Positions 43,553 through 53,229 are shown, counted from the stretch's first letter. The stretch: DNA of 64,000 bases from Blastococcus sp. CT_GayMR19 (GCF_004570385.1 NZ_SPQL01000002.1:421290-485289); one strand, 5' to 3'. Notes: a model not told the origin generated them from the letters alone. Program-made: numbers and translations.

Positions 43553-45147
43553 TGAAGTCGGCACTCGCCGGGACGGTGGAGCGCGCCCGTTCCACTCTCT
43601 CCACGATCAGCCTGGGGCAGAAGGTCGTCATCGGCCTGCTGCTCGTCGGGCTGCTTCTCGGCGGGTTCTTCTTCCTCCGCTGGGTCACCGCCCCCACCCA
43701 GGCACCGCTGTTCTCCAACCTGGCGTCCGCGGACGCGTCGGCGATCGTCGACGAGCTCGCCGCGGCCGGTGTGGCCTACGAGCTCACCGACGGCGGCCAG
43801 ACGATCATGGTCGCGAAGGACTCGGTCTACGACCTGCGCCTGTCCATGAGCGGCAAGGGCCTGCCGGCCGGCCAGGACACCGGGTACGCCCTCCTGGACG
43901 AGGCGGGCATCACGACCAGCGAGTTCCAGCAGCAGGTGACCTACCAGCGGGCGCTGGAGGGCGAGCTGTCGAAGACCCTCGAGGCCCTCGAGGGCGTGCG
44001 TTCGGCGGTCGTGCACGTGGCGCTGCCCGAGGACGAGGTCTTCGTGACCGAGGAGGCCAAGCCGACGGCCTCGGTGCTGCTCGACCTGGCGCCGGGCACG
44101 GCCCTCTCCGGCGAGCAGATCCAGGCCGTCACCAACCTGGTCTCCTCCAGCGTCCAGGACATGGAGCCCGACCAGGTGACGGTCGCCGACTCCACCGGGC
44201 AGGTGCTCTCGGCCGCCGGGACCGGTGTGACCGCGGCCGCCGGTGATGCCCGCTCGCAGGTCGAGCAGGACTACGAGAGCCGGCTGTCGGCCAGCGCGCA
44301 GAAGATCCTCGACTCCGTCGTGGGCCCGGGCCGGTCGGTCGTCTCCGTCCGCGCGGACGTCGACCTCTCCCAGCGGGACACCACGTCGGAGACCTACACC
44401 TACGACAACGGCACGCCCCCGATCTCGGAGAGCACGACCACCGAGAACTACAACGGGGCCGGGGTGCCGGTCGGCGGCGTCCTCGGGCCGGAGAACATGC
44501 CCGACGCGGCGGCCAACGCCGGCGCCGGCGACTCCAGCTACGAGAAGGAGTCGACGACCTCGAACAACGCCGTCGGCAAGACCACCGAGGTCGTCGAGGG
44601 CGCGCCCGGTGACATCCGGCGGCTCACCGTCTCCGTGGTCATGGACGACGCCGTGGCCGCCAACCTCAACCAGCAGCAGATGCGCGATCTCATGATCACC
44701 GCCGTCGGCCTGGACGACGCCCGCGGCGACGACATCACGGTGGCGTCCCTGCCCTTCGACACGACCGCCGCCGACAACGCCGCCGCCGAGATGGAGGCCG
44801 CCCGCGAGGCGGAGGCCGGCGAGGCGATGTGGTCGATGATCCGCTCCGGCGGCATCGCGGCCGGCATCGCGCTCGTCGTCCTGCTCGTGTGGCTGCGCTC
44901 CCGCCGGATGCGGGACGACGAGGAGGACTACGAGCCCCTCGAGCTCAGCGACGACATGCTGCTCGAGCTCGACCGGCTCCGCATCCAGAGCACCCGCGAG
45001 GCGGCTCCGACGATCGACACCCGCCAGATGGAGCTCGAGGCCGCGGAGCGCCAGAAGGTCCGCGGCGAGATCTCCACGATGGTCAGCGAGAAGCCCGACG
45101 AGGTCGCGGCGATGCTCCGCGGCTGGCTGAGCGAGAACAAGTCGTGA
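43552..45147 (+). CDS. fliF: Flagellar MS-ring protein FliF
   Basis: Membrane ring on which the basal body is built, 531 residues. Two membrane helices flank a large extracytoplasmic part: residues about 25-45 (VVIGLLLVGLLLGGFFFLRWV) and about 430-450 (GIAAGIALVVLLVWL). Ring-building motifs APLFSNLASADASAIVDEL, SEFQQQVTYQRALEGELSKTLEAL and VRVALPE-like VVHVALPED are present. The C-terminal AAMLRGWLSENKS tail binds FliG. Confidence 0.97.
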   Translation: MKSALAGTVERARSTLSTISLGQKVVIGLLLVGLLLGGFFFLRWVTAPTQAPLFSNLASADASAIVDELAAAGVAYELTDGGQTIMVAKDSVYDLRLSMSGKGLPAGQDTGYALLDEAGITTSEFQQQVTYQRALEGELSKTLEALEGVRSAVVHVALPEDEVFVTEEAKPTASVLLDLAPGTALSGEQIQAVTNLVSSSVQDMEPDQVTVADSTGQVLSAAGTGVTAAAGDARSQVEQDYESRLSASAQKILDSVVGPGRSVVSVRADVDLSQRDTTSETYTYDNGTPPISESTTTENYNGAGVPVGGVLGPENMPDAAANAGAGDSSYEKESTTSNNAVGKTTEVVEGAPGDIRRLTVSVVMDDAVAANLNQQQMRDLMITAVGLDDARGDDITVASLPFDTTAADNAAAEMEAAREAEAGEAMWSMIRSGGIAAGIALVVLLVWLRSRRMRDDEEDYEPLELSDDMLLELDRLRIQSTREAAPTIDTRQMELEAAERQKVRGEISTMVSEKPDEVAAMLRGWLSENKS

Positions 45148-45208
45148 CCACCGGACCACGCAGCACCCGGACCGCGGGCGCACCGACGACGACCAGCGAG
45201 GAGGCGGC

Positions 45209-46288
45209 ATGAGCATCGCCAGTGTCGAGGCCCTCCTGGGGGTGGGCGGGAACCTGCCCGCGCCCATCGCCCCGCCCCCGCCGCGCCCGGAGATGCCGGG
45301 CCTGCGCAAGGCGGCGGTCTTCCTCGCCCAGATGAGCAAGGAGGAGGCCGGCGTCCTGCTGTCCAAGCTCCGGCCGCGCGAGGTCGAGGCGCTGACCCGC
45401 GAGCTGATGCGCCTGGGCTCGGTGGAGTCCGAGGACGTCGACGGCGTCATGAACGAGTTCCACGGCCTGATGACCGCGCAGCACTTCATCGGGCGGGGCG
45501 GCGTCGACTTCGCCCGCGAGATCCTCGCCGCCGGCCTGGGCGAGGACAAGGCCGGGGACATCCTGTCGCGGCTCAACGTCGTCTACACCGAGGTGCCGTT
45601 CGCCTCCCTGCGCAATGCCGACGTCCGCCAGCTCGTGACCTTCCTCAAGGACGAGCACGCGCAGATCATCGCGCTCGTCCTCGCCCACCTCACCGCCGCG
45701 CAGTCGGCCGAGGTGCTCTCCGGGTTCGCCCCCGAGCAGCAGGCCGAGGTCGCCCACCGGATCGCCATGATGGACCGCACCTCACCGGAGATGGTCCGCC
45801 TCGTCGAGGAGGAGCTGGGCCGCCGGATGGGCTCGCTGCTCGCGCACCAGGACATGACCACCGTCGGCGGCGTCGAGACCCTCGTCGAGATCATCAACCG
45901 CTCCCCGCGGCCGACCGAGCGCTCGATCCTCGAGTGGCTGGACAACACCGACCCGGAGCTCGCCGAGCAGGTCCGCTCGCAGATGTTCGTCTTCGAGGAC
46001 ATCGTCACCATCGACGACCGGTCGCTGCAGCAGGTGCTGCGCGAGGTCGAGGCGAACGACCTGGCCACCGCCCTCAAGGGGGTCCGGCCCGACGTCCGCG
46101 ACAAGGTCGTCCGGAACCTCTCCGAGCGCGCCGCCGAGAACCTCTCCGAGGAGATCGAGCTGCTCGGCCCGGTCCGCACCCGCACGGTCGAGGAGGCCCA
46201 GGCCAAGGTCGTCGGGATCATCCGCACGCTCGAGGAATCGGGCGTCCTGACGCTGACCCGTGGACAGGACGATGAGTTCGTTGCGTGA
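45209..46288 (+). CDS. fliG: Flagellar motor switch protein FliG
   Basis: Rotor protein of 359 residues that transmits stator force. The N-terminal domain binds FliF (RKAAVFLAQMSKEEAGVLLSKLRPREVEALTRELMRL), the middle domain has the EHAQIIALVLAHL hinge, and the C-terminal torque helix carries charged residues (VFEDIVTIDDRSLQQVLREVEANDLATALKG). The ATG is preceded by GAGGAGG. Confidence 0.97.
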   Translation: MSIASVEALLGVGGNLPAPIAPPPPRPEMPGLRKAAVFLAQMSKEEAGVLLSKLRPREVEALTRELMRLGSVESEDVDGVMNEFHGLMTAQHFIGRGGVDFAREILAAGLGEDKAGDILSRLNVVYTEVPFASLRNADVRQLVTFLKDEHAQIIALVLAHLTAAQSAEVLSGFAPEQQAEVAHRIAMMDRTSPEMVRLVEEELGRRMGSLLAHQDMTTVGGVETLVEIINRSPRPTERSILEWLDNTDPELAEQVRSQMFVFEDIVTIDDRSLQQVLREVEANDLATALKGVRPDVRDKVVRNLSERAAENLSEEIELLGPVRTRTVEEAQAKVVGIIRTLEESGVLTLTRGQDDEFVA

Positions 46289-46303
46289 CGCTGAGTGGGA
46301 CCG

Positions 46304-47041
46304 ATGACGGCGCGTGAGGGCGTCCTGCTCCGCGGCTCGGGCGCGGAGCGGGCGGTCCCCTACCGCGACCAGGGCCCGATCCAGCAGCAGCACACCGGCG
46401 AGCGGCGGACGACGATCCGGCGCGCGGCGGACCTGCCGGTCGCCGTCAACGGCGGGACGTCCTTCCGCCTGGGCGACGTCTACGCCGAGGAGCTGACCCG
46501 GCTGCGCCACCACGCGCACGCCGAGGGCTTCGCGGCCGGCCACGCGGAGGGCATGACCGCCGCGGCCTCCGTCGTCGCCGAGGCCGAGCGGGTGGCGGCG
46601 GAGCGGCTGCTCGACGTCCAGGCGCGGTGGGAGCGGCGGGTCGCCTCCGCGACCGCGGCCCTCGGTGCGGCGGCTACACGGTTCGACGACGCCGCGACGC
46701 CGGTGGCCGACGAGATCCGCGAGACCATCATCGGGACGGTCCTGACCCTGGTCGAGGACCTCCTCGGCCGAGAGCTGGAACTGGCCGACTCCCCCGTCCT
46801 CGACGCCATCCGCCGGGCGCTGACCCTCTGCCCCGCCGACGCGCCGACCGTGGTCCGGGTCCACCCGGACGACCTCGCCGAGGTCCCCGCAGAGGCCCTC
46901 GCGGCGCTCCCCGACACCGTCCGGGTCGTCGGCGACCCCTCGATCGAGCGGACCGGAGCGGTCGCCGAGGCCGGCGCCCAGCGGATCGACGCCCAGCTGC
47001 GGGCCGCGCTCGAGCGGGTCCAGGCGGTGCTGGCGACGTGA
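46304..47041 (+). CDS. fliH: Flagellar assembly protein FliH
   Basis: Regulator and stalk of the export ATPase, 245 residues. It has a Gln/Arg-rich N-terminus, a helix with glycine/alanine repeats (HHAHAEGFAAGHAEGMTAAASVVAEAERVAAERL) typical of FliH, and a C-terminal FliH/V-ATPase E-like domain (VRVHPDDLAEV, GAVAEAGAQRIDAQLRAALERV). It lies between fliG and fliI, as expected. Confidence 0.9.
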   Translation: MTAREGVLLRGSGAERAVPYRDQGPIQQQHTGERRTTIRRAADLPVAVNGGTSFRLGDVYAEELTRLRHHAHAEGFAAGHAEGMTAAASVVAEAERVAAERLLDVQARWERRVASATAALGAAATRFDDAATPVADEIRETIIGTVLTLVEDLLGRELELADSPVLDAIRRALTLCPADAPTVVRVHPDDLAEVPAEALAALPDTVRVVGDPSIERTGAVAEAGAQRIDAQLRAALERVQAVLAT

Positions 47042-47114
47042 CCGAGCTTGCGAGGTCACGCAAAGACACAGCACCAGTGGTCACGTGTCCGACGAGCGCC
47101 AGCGAGGAGGTCAC

Positions 47115-48425
47115 GTGACCATCCCCCTCCCGCTGCTGAACCGTGCCCGGGCGGCCGCCCGCCCCCAGGTCACCGGCTCCGTCACCGGCGCGATGGGCCT
47201 CACCCTGACCGTCGACGGCATCTCCGCCGCGGTGGGCGACCTGGTGGAGGTCAACCCCGGCGACCGGGGTCTGCTCGCCGAGGTCGTCGCGGTCGGCCGC
47301 GACCGGCTCACCTGCATGCCACTGGGCAACCTGTCCGGCGTGCACGCCGGCGCGCCCGTCCGTGCGACCGGCATGCCCCTGCAGGTCCCGGTCGGCGAGG
47401 CGCTGCTCGGCCGGGTGCTCGACGGGCTCGGCCGCCCGGTGGACGGCGGCCCCGCCCTCGGCTCCATGGTCTCCTTCGTCGACCTGGCCAGCGAGACGCC
47501 GCACGCCCTCTCCCGTGCCCGGGTCGAGCAGCCGCTGACCTTCGGCGTCCGCGCGCTGGACACCCTCGTCCCCTGCGGCAAGGGCCAGCGCCTGGGCATC
47601 TTCGCCGGCTCCGGCGTCGGCAAGTCCAGCCTGCTGGCCCAGATCACGCGCGGCACCGACGCCGACGTCCGGGTCATCGGCCTCATCGGCGAGCGCGGCC
47701 GCGAGGTCCGCGAGTTCCTCGAGGAGAACCTCGGCCCCGAGGGCATGGCCCGCACCGTCGTCGTCGTCGCGACCTCCGACGAGCCGCCATTGGTCCGGCT
47801 CAAGGCCGCCTTCGTGGCGACCCGCATCGCCGAGGCCTTCCGCGACCAGGGCCGCGACGTCCTCCTGCTCATGGACTCGATCACCCGGACCGCCATGGCC
47901 CAGCGCGAGGTCGGGCTGTCGGCCGGGGAACCGCCGGCCACCCGCGGCTACCCGCCGAGCGTGTTCGCGATGATGCCGACGCTGCTGGAGAAGGCCGGCA
48001 CCGGCGTCACCGGCTCCATCACCGGGCTGTACACCGTCCTCGTCGAGGGCGACGACCACAACGAGCCGATCGCCGACACCGCACGATCCATCCTGGACGG
48101 GCACATCGTGCTGACCCGGAAGCTGGCCACCACCGGCCACTTCCCGGCGATCGACGTCCTCGAGTCGATCTCCCGCGTGGCCTCCGCCGTGGTGCCGCCG
48201 CAGCAGATGGCCGACGCGCGCGAGGTCCGCCGGATGATGGGCGCCCTGCGCGACGTCCGCGAGCTCATCGAGATCGGCGCCTACCAGCCGGGCAGCGACC
48301 CGCTGGTCGACCGGGCGCGGCAGCTGGCGCCGGCGATCGAGTCCTTCCTCCAGCAGCCCATGGGTGACTCGACCCCGCCGGAGGAGTCCTGGGCGTGGCT
48401 CCAGCGGATCGTGAGGGGCGCATGA
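47115..48425 (+). CDS. fliI: Flagellum-specific ATP synthase FliI
   Basis: Export ATPase related to F1 beta, 436 residues. Walker A FAGSGVGKSSLL near residue 165, then GERGREVREF, LLLMDSITRTAMAQRE (Walker B) and GYPPSVFAMMPTLLEKAG. The GTG start at 47115 has GGAGG upstream. The 73-base spacer from fliH contains an inverted repeat of GTCACG type. The stop overlaps fliJ by 4 bases. Confidence 0.97.
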   Translation: MTIPLPLLNRARAAARPQVTGSVTGAMGLTLTVDGISAAVGDLVEVNPGDRGLLAEVVAVGRDRLTCMPLGNLSGVHAGAPVRATGMPLQVPVGEALLGRVLDGLGRPVDGGPALGSMVSFVDLASETPHALSRARVEQPLTFGVRALDTLVPCGKGQRLGIFAGSGVGKSSLLAQITRGTDADVRVIGLIGERGREVREFLEENLGPEGMARTVVVVATSDEPPLVRLKAAFVATRIAEAFRDQGRDVLLLMDSITRTAMAQREVGLSAGEPPATRGYPPSVFAMMPTLLEKAGTGVTGSITGLYTVLVEGDDHNEPIADTARSILDGHIVLTRKLATTGHFPAIDVLESISRVASAVVPPQQMADAREVRRMMGALRDVRELIEIGAYQPGSDPLVDRARQLAPAIESFLQQPMGDSTPPEESWAWLQRIVRGA

Positions 48426-48889
48426 AGCGCGCGACCTTCCGGCTGCAGCCGGTCCTCGAGCTGCGCCGCACCCAGGAGCGGGCCGCGGCCACCGCCGCCG
48501 CCGAGGCCGCCACCGCGGCGGCCGACGCGGACCGCCGCGCCACCGACTACGAGACCACCCTCGCCGCAGCGGTCCTCCCCCGCTCCCTGACCCCCGGCGC
48601 GTTCGTCAGCGCCATGACGCTGCTCCGGACGGCGGCCACCGACGCCTCCGCCGCCCGCTCGCTCGCGACCGCCTCGGCCGAGCAGGCGGAACTGGTCCGC
48701 GCCTCGTGGACGGAGGCCGCCCAGCGCACCAAGGGCCTCGAGCGGCTGAAGGAACGCCACCATGCCGCGCAGCAGGCCGCCGAGGACGCCGCGGAGGAGC
48801 GGGCCGTCGACGACCTCGTCACCGGCCGCGCCGGTCGGGTCCACCCCCTCGACGCGTCGTCGGACGGGGAGGCGTCGTGGACGCGGTGA
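48422..48889 (+). CDS. fliJ: Flagellar export protein FliJ
   Basis: Coiled-coil protein (155 residues) that works as the central stalk and chaperone escort with FliI and FlhA. It shows MKRATFRLQPVLELRRTQERAAATAAAEAATAAADADRRATDYE and a long C-terminal helix. The start overlaps fliI; the stop lies inside the next gene. Confidence 0.88.
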   Translation: MKRATFRLQPVLELRRTQERAAATAAAEAATAAADADRRATDYETTLAAAVLPRSLTPGAFVSAMTLLRTAATDASAARSLATASAEQAELVRASWTEAAQRTKGLERLKERHHAAQQAAEDAAEERAVDDLVTGRAGRVHPLDASSDGEASWTR

Positions 48890-49824
48890 TGCAGGTCCAG
48901 GCGCGGATCAGCGAGATCCAGACCCGGTTCGTCTTCGGGGCACGGCCGTCCTCCTCCGCCGGCTGGACCTCGGCGGCCTCCGCCGCCGGCCTGTACGGCA
49001 CGACGGACGCCTCGGCGTACGGCGCGACCGGCGGCACGGCGTCGGAGAGCGCGGTCGTGGCCGAGGCACAGAAGTACCTCGGCGTCCCGTACGTCTGGGG
49101 TGGCACGGACCCGGCGAAGGGGCTGGACTGCTCCGGCTTCACCAAGCTGGTCTACGGCAACCTCGGGATCGAGCTGCCCCGGGTCTCCTCCCAGCAGGCC
49201 ACCGCCGGCGAGCCGGTCGCGTCGCTGGCCAAGGCGCGCCCCGGCGACCTGGTGTTCTTCGACCACTCGAAGGACCGGCCCGGCATCGACCACGTCGGGA
49301 TCTACATCGGGAACGGCAAGATGGTCGCCGCTCCCCAGCCCGGCGAGTCGGTCAAGGTCCAGGACGTCGGCAACCCGACGGTCATCCGCCGCGTGCTGCC
49401 CGCCCAGGCCACGCCGGCCACCGCCACATCGGGCGCCGCGCTGGCCGGCGTCCCCTACGCCGACCTGTTCTCCCGCGCGGCCAGCCGCCACGGGATCGAC
49501 GCCTCGCTCCTGGCGGCGGTGGCGCAGCAGGAGTCGAACTTCAACGCCTCCGCGGCTTCGCCTGCCGGGGCCCAGGGCCTCATGCAGTTCATGCCGGCGA
49601 CGGCGGCCGGACTCGGCGTCAACGCCCTCGACCCGGGGTCGGCGATCGACGGTGCCGCGAAGTACCTCGGCAGCCTGACCAAGCAGTTCGGCTCGACCGA
49701 GCTCGCCCTGGCGGCCTACAACGCCGGCCCCGGCACGGTGAGCCGCTACGGCGGCATCCCGCCCTATCCCGAGACCCAGAACTACGTCCGCAGTGTGCTG
49801 ACCAAGGCGGAGGCCTACCGATGA
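48877..49824 (+). CDS. Flagellar-operon peptidoglycan hydrolase: NlpC/P60 plus SLT transglycosylase
   Basis: Protein of 315 residues with two wall-degrading domains. NlpC/P60 (about residues 48-170) has Cys85 (LDCSGFT) and His139 (DHVGIYIG). The lytic transglycosylase SLT domain (about 195-312) has catalytic Glu219 (QQESNFN), AQGLMQFMPATA and ALAAYNAGPG. Both look active. There is no classical signal peptide, so export by the flagellar system is likely. It takes the place of FlgJ, opening the wall for the rod. The GTG at 48877 follows GGGGAGG and overlaps fliJ by 13 bases; an ATG at 48889 is possible. The stop overlaps fliK. Confidence 0.92.
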   Translation: MDAVMQVQARISEIQTRFVFGARPSSSAGWTSAASAAGLYGTTDASAYGATGGTASESAVVAEAQKYLGVPYVWGGTDPAKGLDCSGFTKLVYGNLGIELPRVSSQQATAGEPVASLAKARPGDLVFFDHSKDRPGIDHVGIYIGNGKMVAAPQPGESVKVQDVGNPTVIRRVLPAQATPATATSGAALAGVPYADLFSRAASRHGIDASLLAAVAQQESNFNASAASPAGAQGLMQFMPATAAGLGVNALDPGSAIDGAAKYLGSLTKQFGSTELALAAYNAGPGTVSRYGGIPPYPETQNYVRSVLTKAEAYR

Positions 49825-51464
49825 ACGCTCCCGTGACCGCCACCCTCCCGGGCGTGCGACCGGCTACCCCGCGCTCCTCCGAGAACGGGGGCGGACACAG
49901 CGCTGCACCGTTCGCGTCCGCCCTGGACGGCGCACTGTCCGAGAACCGGGCGTCGGAACGGGGCGTCGAGCGGCGCAGCACCCCCGGCGACCGCGCCGAC
50001 CGCGCCGACCGCGCCGACGAGCGGGCCGCGCCCAGGGACCAGCGGATCGAGGACCGGGCGCGGGCCGCCGGTGCGCGGGCCGACGACCGGACCGCCCGGG
50101 CGGAGGCTCGAGCGGAACGGGCGACCGCGCGGACCACCCGCACGGCCGCCGAGAAGGGGCAGCGGGACGTCGCGGACGCCGACCCGGGGAGCCGGGACGG
50201 CGACGCGACGGTGCCCGAGGAAGGCGCCCCGGCCGCCGAGGAGACGACGGACCCGGCCGGGAAGTCCGCGGAGGCCCCTCGTGGCGGACTGCCCGCCCTG
50301 TGGGCCCTGCTCATGGGGGGCTCGCTGGCCACCGCCCCTGTCCAGGACGCCGCTCCCGACGCGGGCGCTCCCGCCGCGCCGCTGCCGGGCGTCGCGGGCA
50401 TCGACCCGGCCACAGCGGGCGGTCCCGCATCGACCGCCACCGTTCCGGGCATCCTCCCCGGCGACGCGGCGGCGGCAGCCGCTCCGGCGGTCACGGGCGT
50501 GGCGGTGCTCGCCCAGGCCGTCGCGACGACGGTCCCCGCTCCGTCCGCTCCGGCCGCCGAGGGGCTGCCCGCGGCCTTCTCCGCCGTCCTCGCCGAGGCC
50601 GACGCCGTCGTTCCGACGGCGACCAACCCGCAACCGGGCGCGCCGGCAACGGCTGCGGCTCCGGTCAGCGCCCTGCCGGTGGATCTGGTCCTCGACGCCA
50701 CGACGGCTGTGGGCACGACCGCCCCGACGGAGGTGCCGGTCGTCGTCCCGACCCCGGCACCGGTGACTCCGGACGGCGAGGTGGCGTCCCCGACCGGCTC
50801 GAGCAGCGCTGACGCCGTCGTCGCTCCTGCGGGCGGCACCCCCGGCGAGGCGCTGTCCGCCGATGCCGGTGGCGCCGGCCAGCCGGGCGGCGACGACAGC
50901 CCGCCGCCGGCCGTCGGCACTCCCGGCCAGGCCGCCGTCGCCCCGGTGGCATCCGGTGCCTCCGCGACCACGGCCGCCGTCGCTGCCGCCGACGGCGCCA
51001 CCGGGGCGGACGCGAACCTGCCGGTCGGTGCGCAGGTGGCCCGCCAGGTCGCCGTCCTCAGCGGGGGGCCCGACGGGGACCACTCGATGACGCTCGTGCT
51101 GACGCCGGACACCCTGGGCGAGGTCCAGGTGCAGGTGACCCTGAGCAAGGGCTCGATCGAGCTCGCGCTGCGGGGCGCCCACGAGCACGGCCGCGCCGCG
51201 CTGATGGACGCGCTCCCCGAGCTGCGGCGCGAGCTGGAGGCGGCCGGGCTGAATCCGTCCCGCGTGGAGGTCGCCCGCGACACCGGCGGCTCGTGGCTGG
51301 ACCGCCAGCCGAGCCCGCAGCAGGGCTTCGGCGAGCGCGGCGGTCAGCACGATCGCGGCGAGAACCGGTCACGACCCTGGGGTCGCCCTGCCGATATCGG
51401 TGGGAGCGGGCCGTCCACGAACCCCAACCGTTCCACGTCGTCCGGCGTGGACGTGCTCGTCTGA
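49821..51464 (+). CDS. fliK: Flagellar hook-length control protein FliK
   Basis: Molecular ruler of 547 residues. The first 430 residues are low-complexity, rich in Ala, Pro, Thr and Asp, with a DRADRADRADERA repeat near residue 55. The C-terminal Flg_hook domain is clear (MTLVLTPDTLGEVQVQVTLSKGSIELALRGAHEHGRAALMDALPELRRELEAAGL). It overlaps the upstream hydrolase gene (ATGA) and precedes flgD, as usual. Confidence 0.92.
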   Translation: MNAPVTATLPGVRPATPRSSENGGGHSAAPFASALDGALSENRASERGVERRSTPGDRADRADRADERAAPRDQRIEDRARAAGARADDRTARAEARAERATARTTRTAAEKGQRDVADADPGSRDGDATVPEEGAPAAEETTDPAGKSAEAPRGGLPALWALLMGGSLATAPVQDAAPDAGAPAAPLPGVAGIDPATAGGPASTATVPGILPGDAAAAAAPAVTGVAVLAQAVATTVPAPSAPAAEGLPAAFSAVLAEADAVVPTATNPQPGAPATAAAPVSALPVDLVLDATTAVGTTAPTEVPVVVPTPAPVTPDGEVASPTGSSSADAVVAPAGGTPGEALSADAGGAGQPGGDDSPPPAVGTPGQAAVAPVASGASATTAAVAAADGATGADANLPVGAQVARQVAVLSGGPDGDHSMTLVLTPDTLGEVQVQVTLSKGSIELALRGAHEHGRAALMDALPELRRELEAAGLNPSRVEVARDTGGSWLDRQPSPQQGFGERGGQHDRGENRSRPWGRPADIGGSGPSTNPNRSTSSGVDVLV

Positions 51465-51482
51465 GAAGGAGCTGAGCGACCG

Positions 51483-51905
51483 ATGCCGGACGCAGTGAGC
51501 GCGACGAACGTGGCGACGTACTCCGCCGCCACCACCGTGGAGCGCAAGGACCAGGGCAGCCAGAAGGACATGTTCCTGAAGCTGCTCGTCGCCCAGATGA
51601 AGTACCAGGACCCGTCCAACCCGGCCAGCAGCAGCGAGTTCATGGCGCAGACGGCGACCCTCACCCAGGTGGAGAAGCTGGAGGAGATCGCCGCACAGAA
51701 CGCCTCGATGCTCGCCCTGCAGCGCTCCAGCAGCGCCGGCGCCCTCGTCGGGCGGACCGTCAGCTACACCGACGACACCGGGGCGACGGCGACCGGCAGG
51801 GTCAGCGCGGTCCGACTCGGTAACGGCAGCTCCGAGGCCACGGCCATGGTCGGCGGCGTCGCCGTCCCGATGGGCCGGATCACCGAGGTGTCCACCTCCG
51901 CCTGA
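51483..51905 (+). CDS. flgD: Flagellar hook assembly protein FlgD (short form)
   Basis: Hook cap scaffold, 140 residues. The N-terminal FlgD signature is present: DMFLKLLVAQMKYQDPSNPASSSEFMAQTATLTQVEKLEEI. A small C-terminal beta domain follows (GRTVSYTDDTGATATGRVSAVRLG). The protein lacks the Ig-like domain of proteobacterial FlgD, as in Bacillus. Confidence 0.95.
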   Translation: MPDAVSATNVATYSAATTVERKDQGSQKDMFLKLLVAQMKYQDPSNPASSSEFMAQTATLTQVEKLEEIAAQNASMLALQRSSSAGALVGRTVSYTDDTGATATGRVSAVRLGNGSSEATAMVGGVAVPMGRITEVSTSA

Positions 51906-51970
51906 CCGCCCGACCCACATCGACCGGCACACCGCCTGACGGCGACCCGACTTCCGAGGAGCTCCTCCGC

Positions 51971-53221
51971 ATGCTGCGTTCCATGTTCTCCGCCATCTCC
52001 GGCCTCCGCGCCCACCAGACGAAGATGGACGTCACCGGCAACAACATCGCCAACGTCAACACCGTCGGCTTCAAGGGTTCTCAGACCGTCTTCCAGGACA
52101 CGCTGTCCCAGGTGATCCGCGCCGGCGGCGCCCCCGCGGCCGACCGTGGTGGCACAAACCCGGCGCAGGTCGGTCTCGGCGTCAAGGTCGCCGCGATCAC
52201 CACCAACTGGACCCAGGGCGCGACGCAGTCCACCGGCCGGTCGACGGACTTCATGATCGAGGGCGACGGCTTCTTCGTGACGCGGAGCGGCACCGAGGAG
52301 CTGTACACCCGCGCCGGCTCGTTCGACTTCGACGGCACCGGCAAGCTGGTCACCCCCGACGGGTCCGTGCTGCGGGGCTGGATGGCCCAGCCCGACGGCA
52401 CGGTCAACCCCAACGGGCCGATCGACGACCTGTCCGTCCCCTACGGCCAGCTGGTCAACCCGGTGCAGACCACCGGCGGCAACGTCATCGGGAACATGCC
52501 GTCCGAGACGCTGCCCGGCGAGTCCGTGCAGACCGGCATCACGATGTACGACAGCCAGGGCGTTCCGCAGAAGGTCTTCTACAACTTCACCAAGGACAAC
52601 TCCACGCCCCCGGTCCCGGACACGTGGACCCTCGACGTCGTCCACAGTGACGGCACGGTCCTGCTCAGCGGCGAGGCCGTGGAGTTCGACTCCTCCGGCG
52701 TCCTCGTCACCCCGGACCCCACCGACCCGACCACCATGCCGCAGTTCACGCCCCCGGCCGCCTACGCGAGCTGGAGCGGCCCCGTGACGATCGACCTGTC
52801 CGCGATGACCCAGTTCGGCGGGGCGAACACGATCACCGCCCCGAAGCAGGACGGCTTCGCGCTCGGCTCGCTGCAGTCCTTCCAGCTGGGCAACGACGGC
52901 ACGATCATGGGCGTCTACTCCAACGGCCTGCGCCAGCCGCTGGGCCGCCTCGCGCTGGCCTCGTTCAACAACCCGGGCGGTCTGGAGAAGGCCGGCAACT
53001 CGTCCTTCCGGGTCGGCGACAACTCCGGCGTGGCGCAGGTCGGCACGGCGGGCACGGGCGGTCGCGGCGTCCTCAACTCCGGCGCGCTGGAGATGTCCAA
53101 CGTCGACCTCGCCGAGGAGTTCACCGGGCTGATCGTGGCCCAGCGCGGCTTCCAGGCCAACAGCCGCGTGATCACCAGCTCCGACGAGATCCTGCAGGAC
53201 CTGGTCAACCTGAAGCGCTGA
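51971..53221 (+). CDS. flgE: Flagellar hook protein FlgE
   Basis: Hook subunit of 416 residues. N-terminal LRSMFSAISGLRAHQTKMDVTGNNIANVNTVGFKGSQTVFQDTLSQ and C-terminal ALEMSNVDLAEEFTGLIVAQRGFQANSRVITSSDEILQDLVNLKR are diagnostic. The middle contains FMIEGDGFFVTRSG. Last gene of the flgB operon, followed by palindromes and a strong terminator. Confidence 0.97.
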   Translation: MLRSMFSAISGLRAHQTKMDVTGNNIANVNTVGFKGSQTVFQDTLSQVIRAGGAPAADRGGTNPAQVGLGVKVAAITTNWTQGATQSTGRSTDFMIEGDGFFVTRSGTEELYTRAGSFDFDGTGKLVTPDGSVLRGWMAQPDGTVNPNGPIDDLSVPYGQLVNPVQTTGGNVIGNMPSETLPGESVQTGITMYDSQGVPQKVFYNFTKDNSTPPVPDTWTLDVVHSDGTVLLSGEAVEFDSSGVLVTPDPTDPTTMPQFTPPAAYASWSGPVTIDLSAMTQFGGANTITAPKQDGFALGSLQSFQLGNDGTIMGVYSNGLRQPLGRLALASFNNPGGLEKAGNSSFRVGDNSGVAQVGTAGTGGRGVLNSGALEMSNVDLAEEFTGLIVAQRGFQANSRVITSSDEILQDLVNLKR

Positions 53222-53229
53222 CCCCGTCT

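Noticed and set aside
43447..45576. 709-codon leftward open frame across fliF and fliG
   Set aside because: A high-GC shadow frame opposite fliF and fliG, with repetitive His/Asp/Gly composition.
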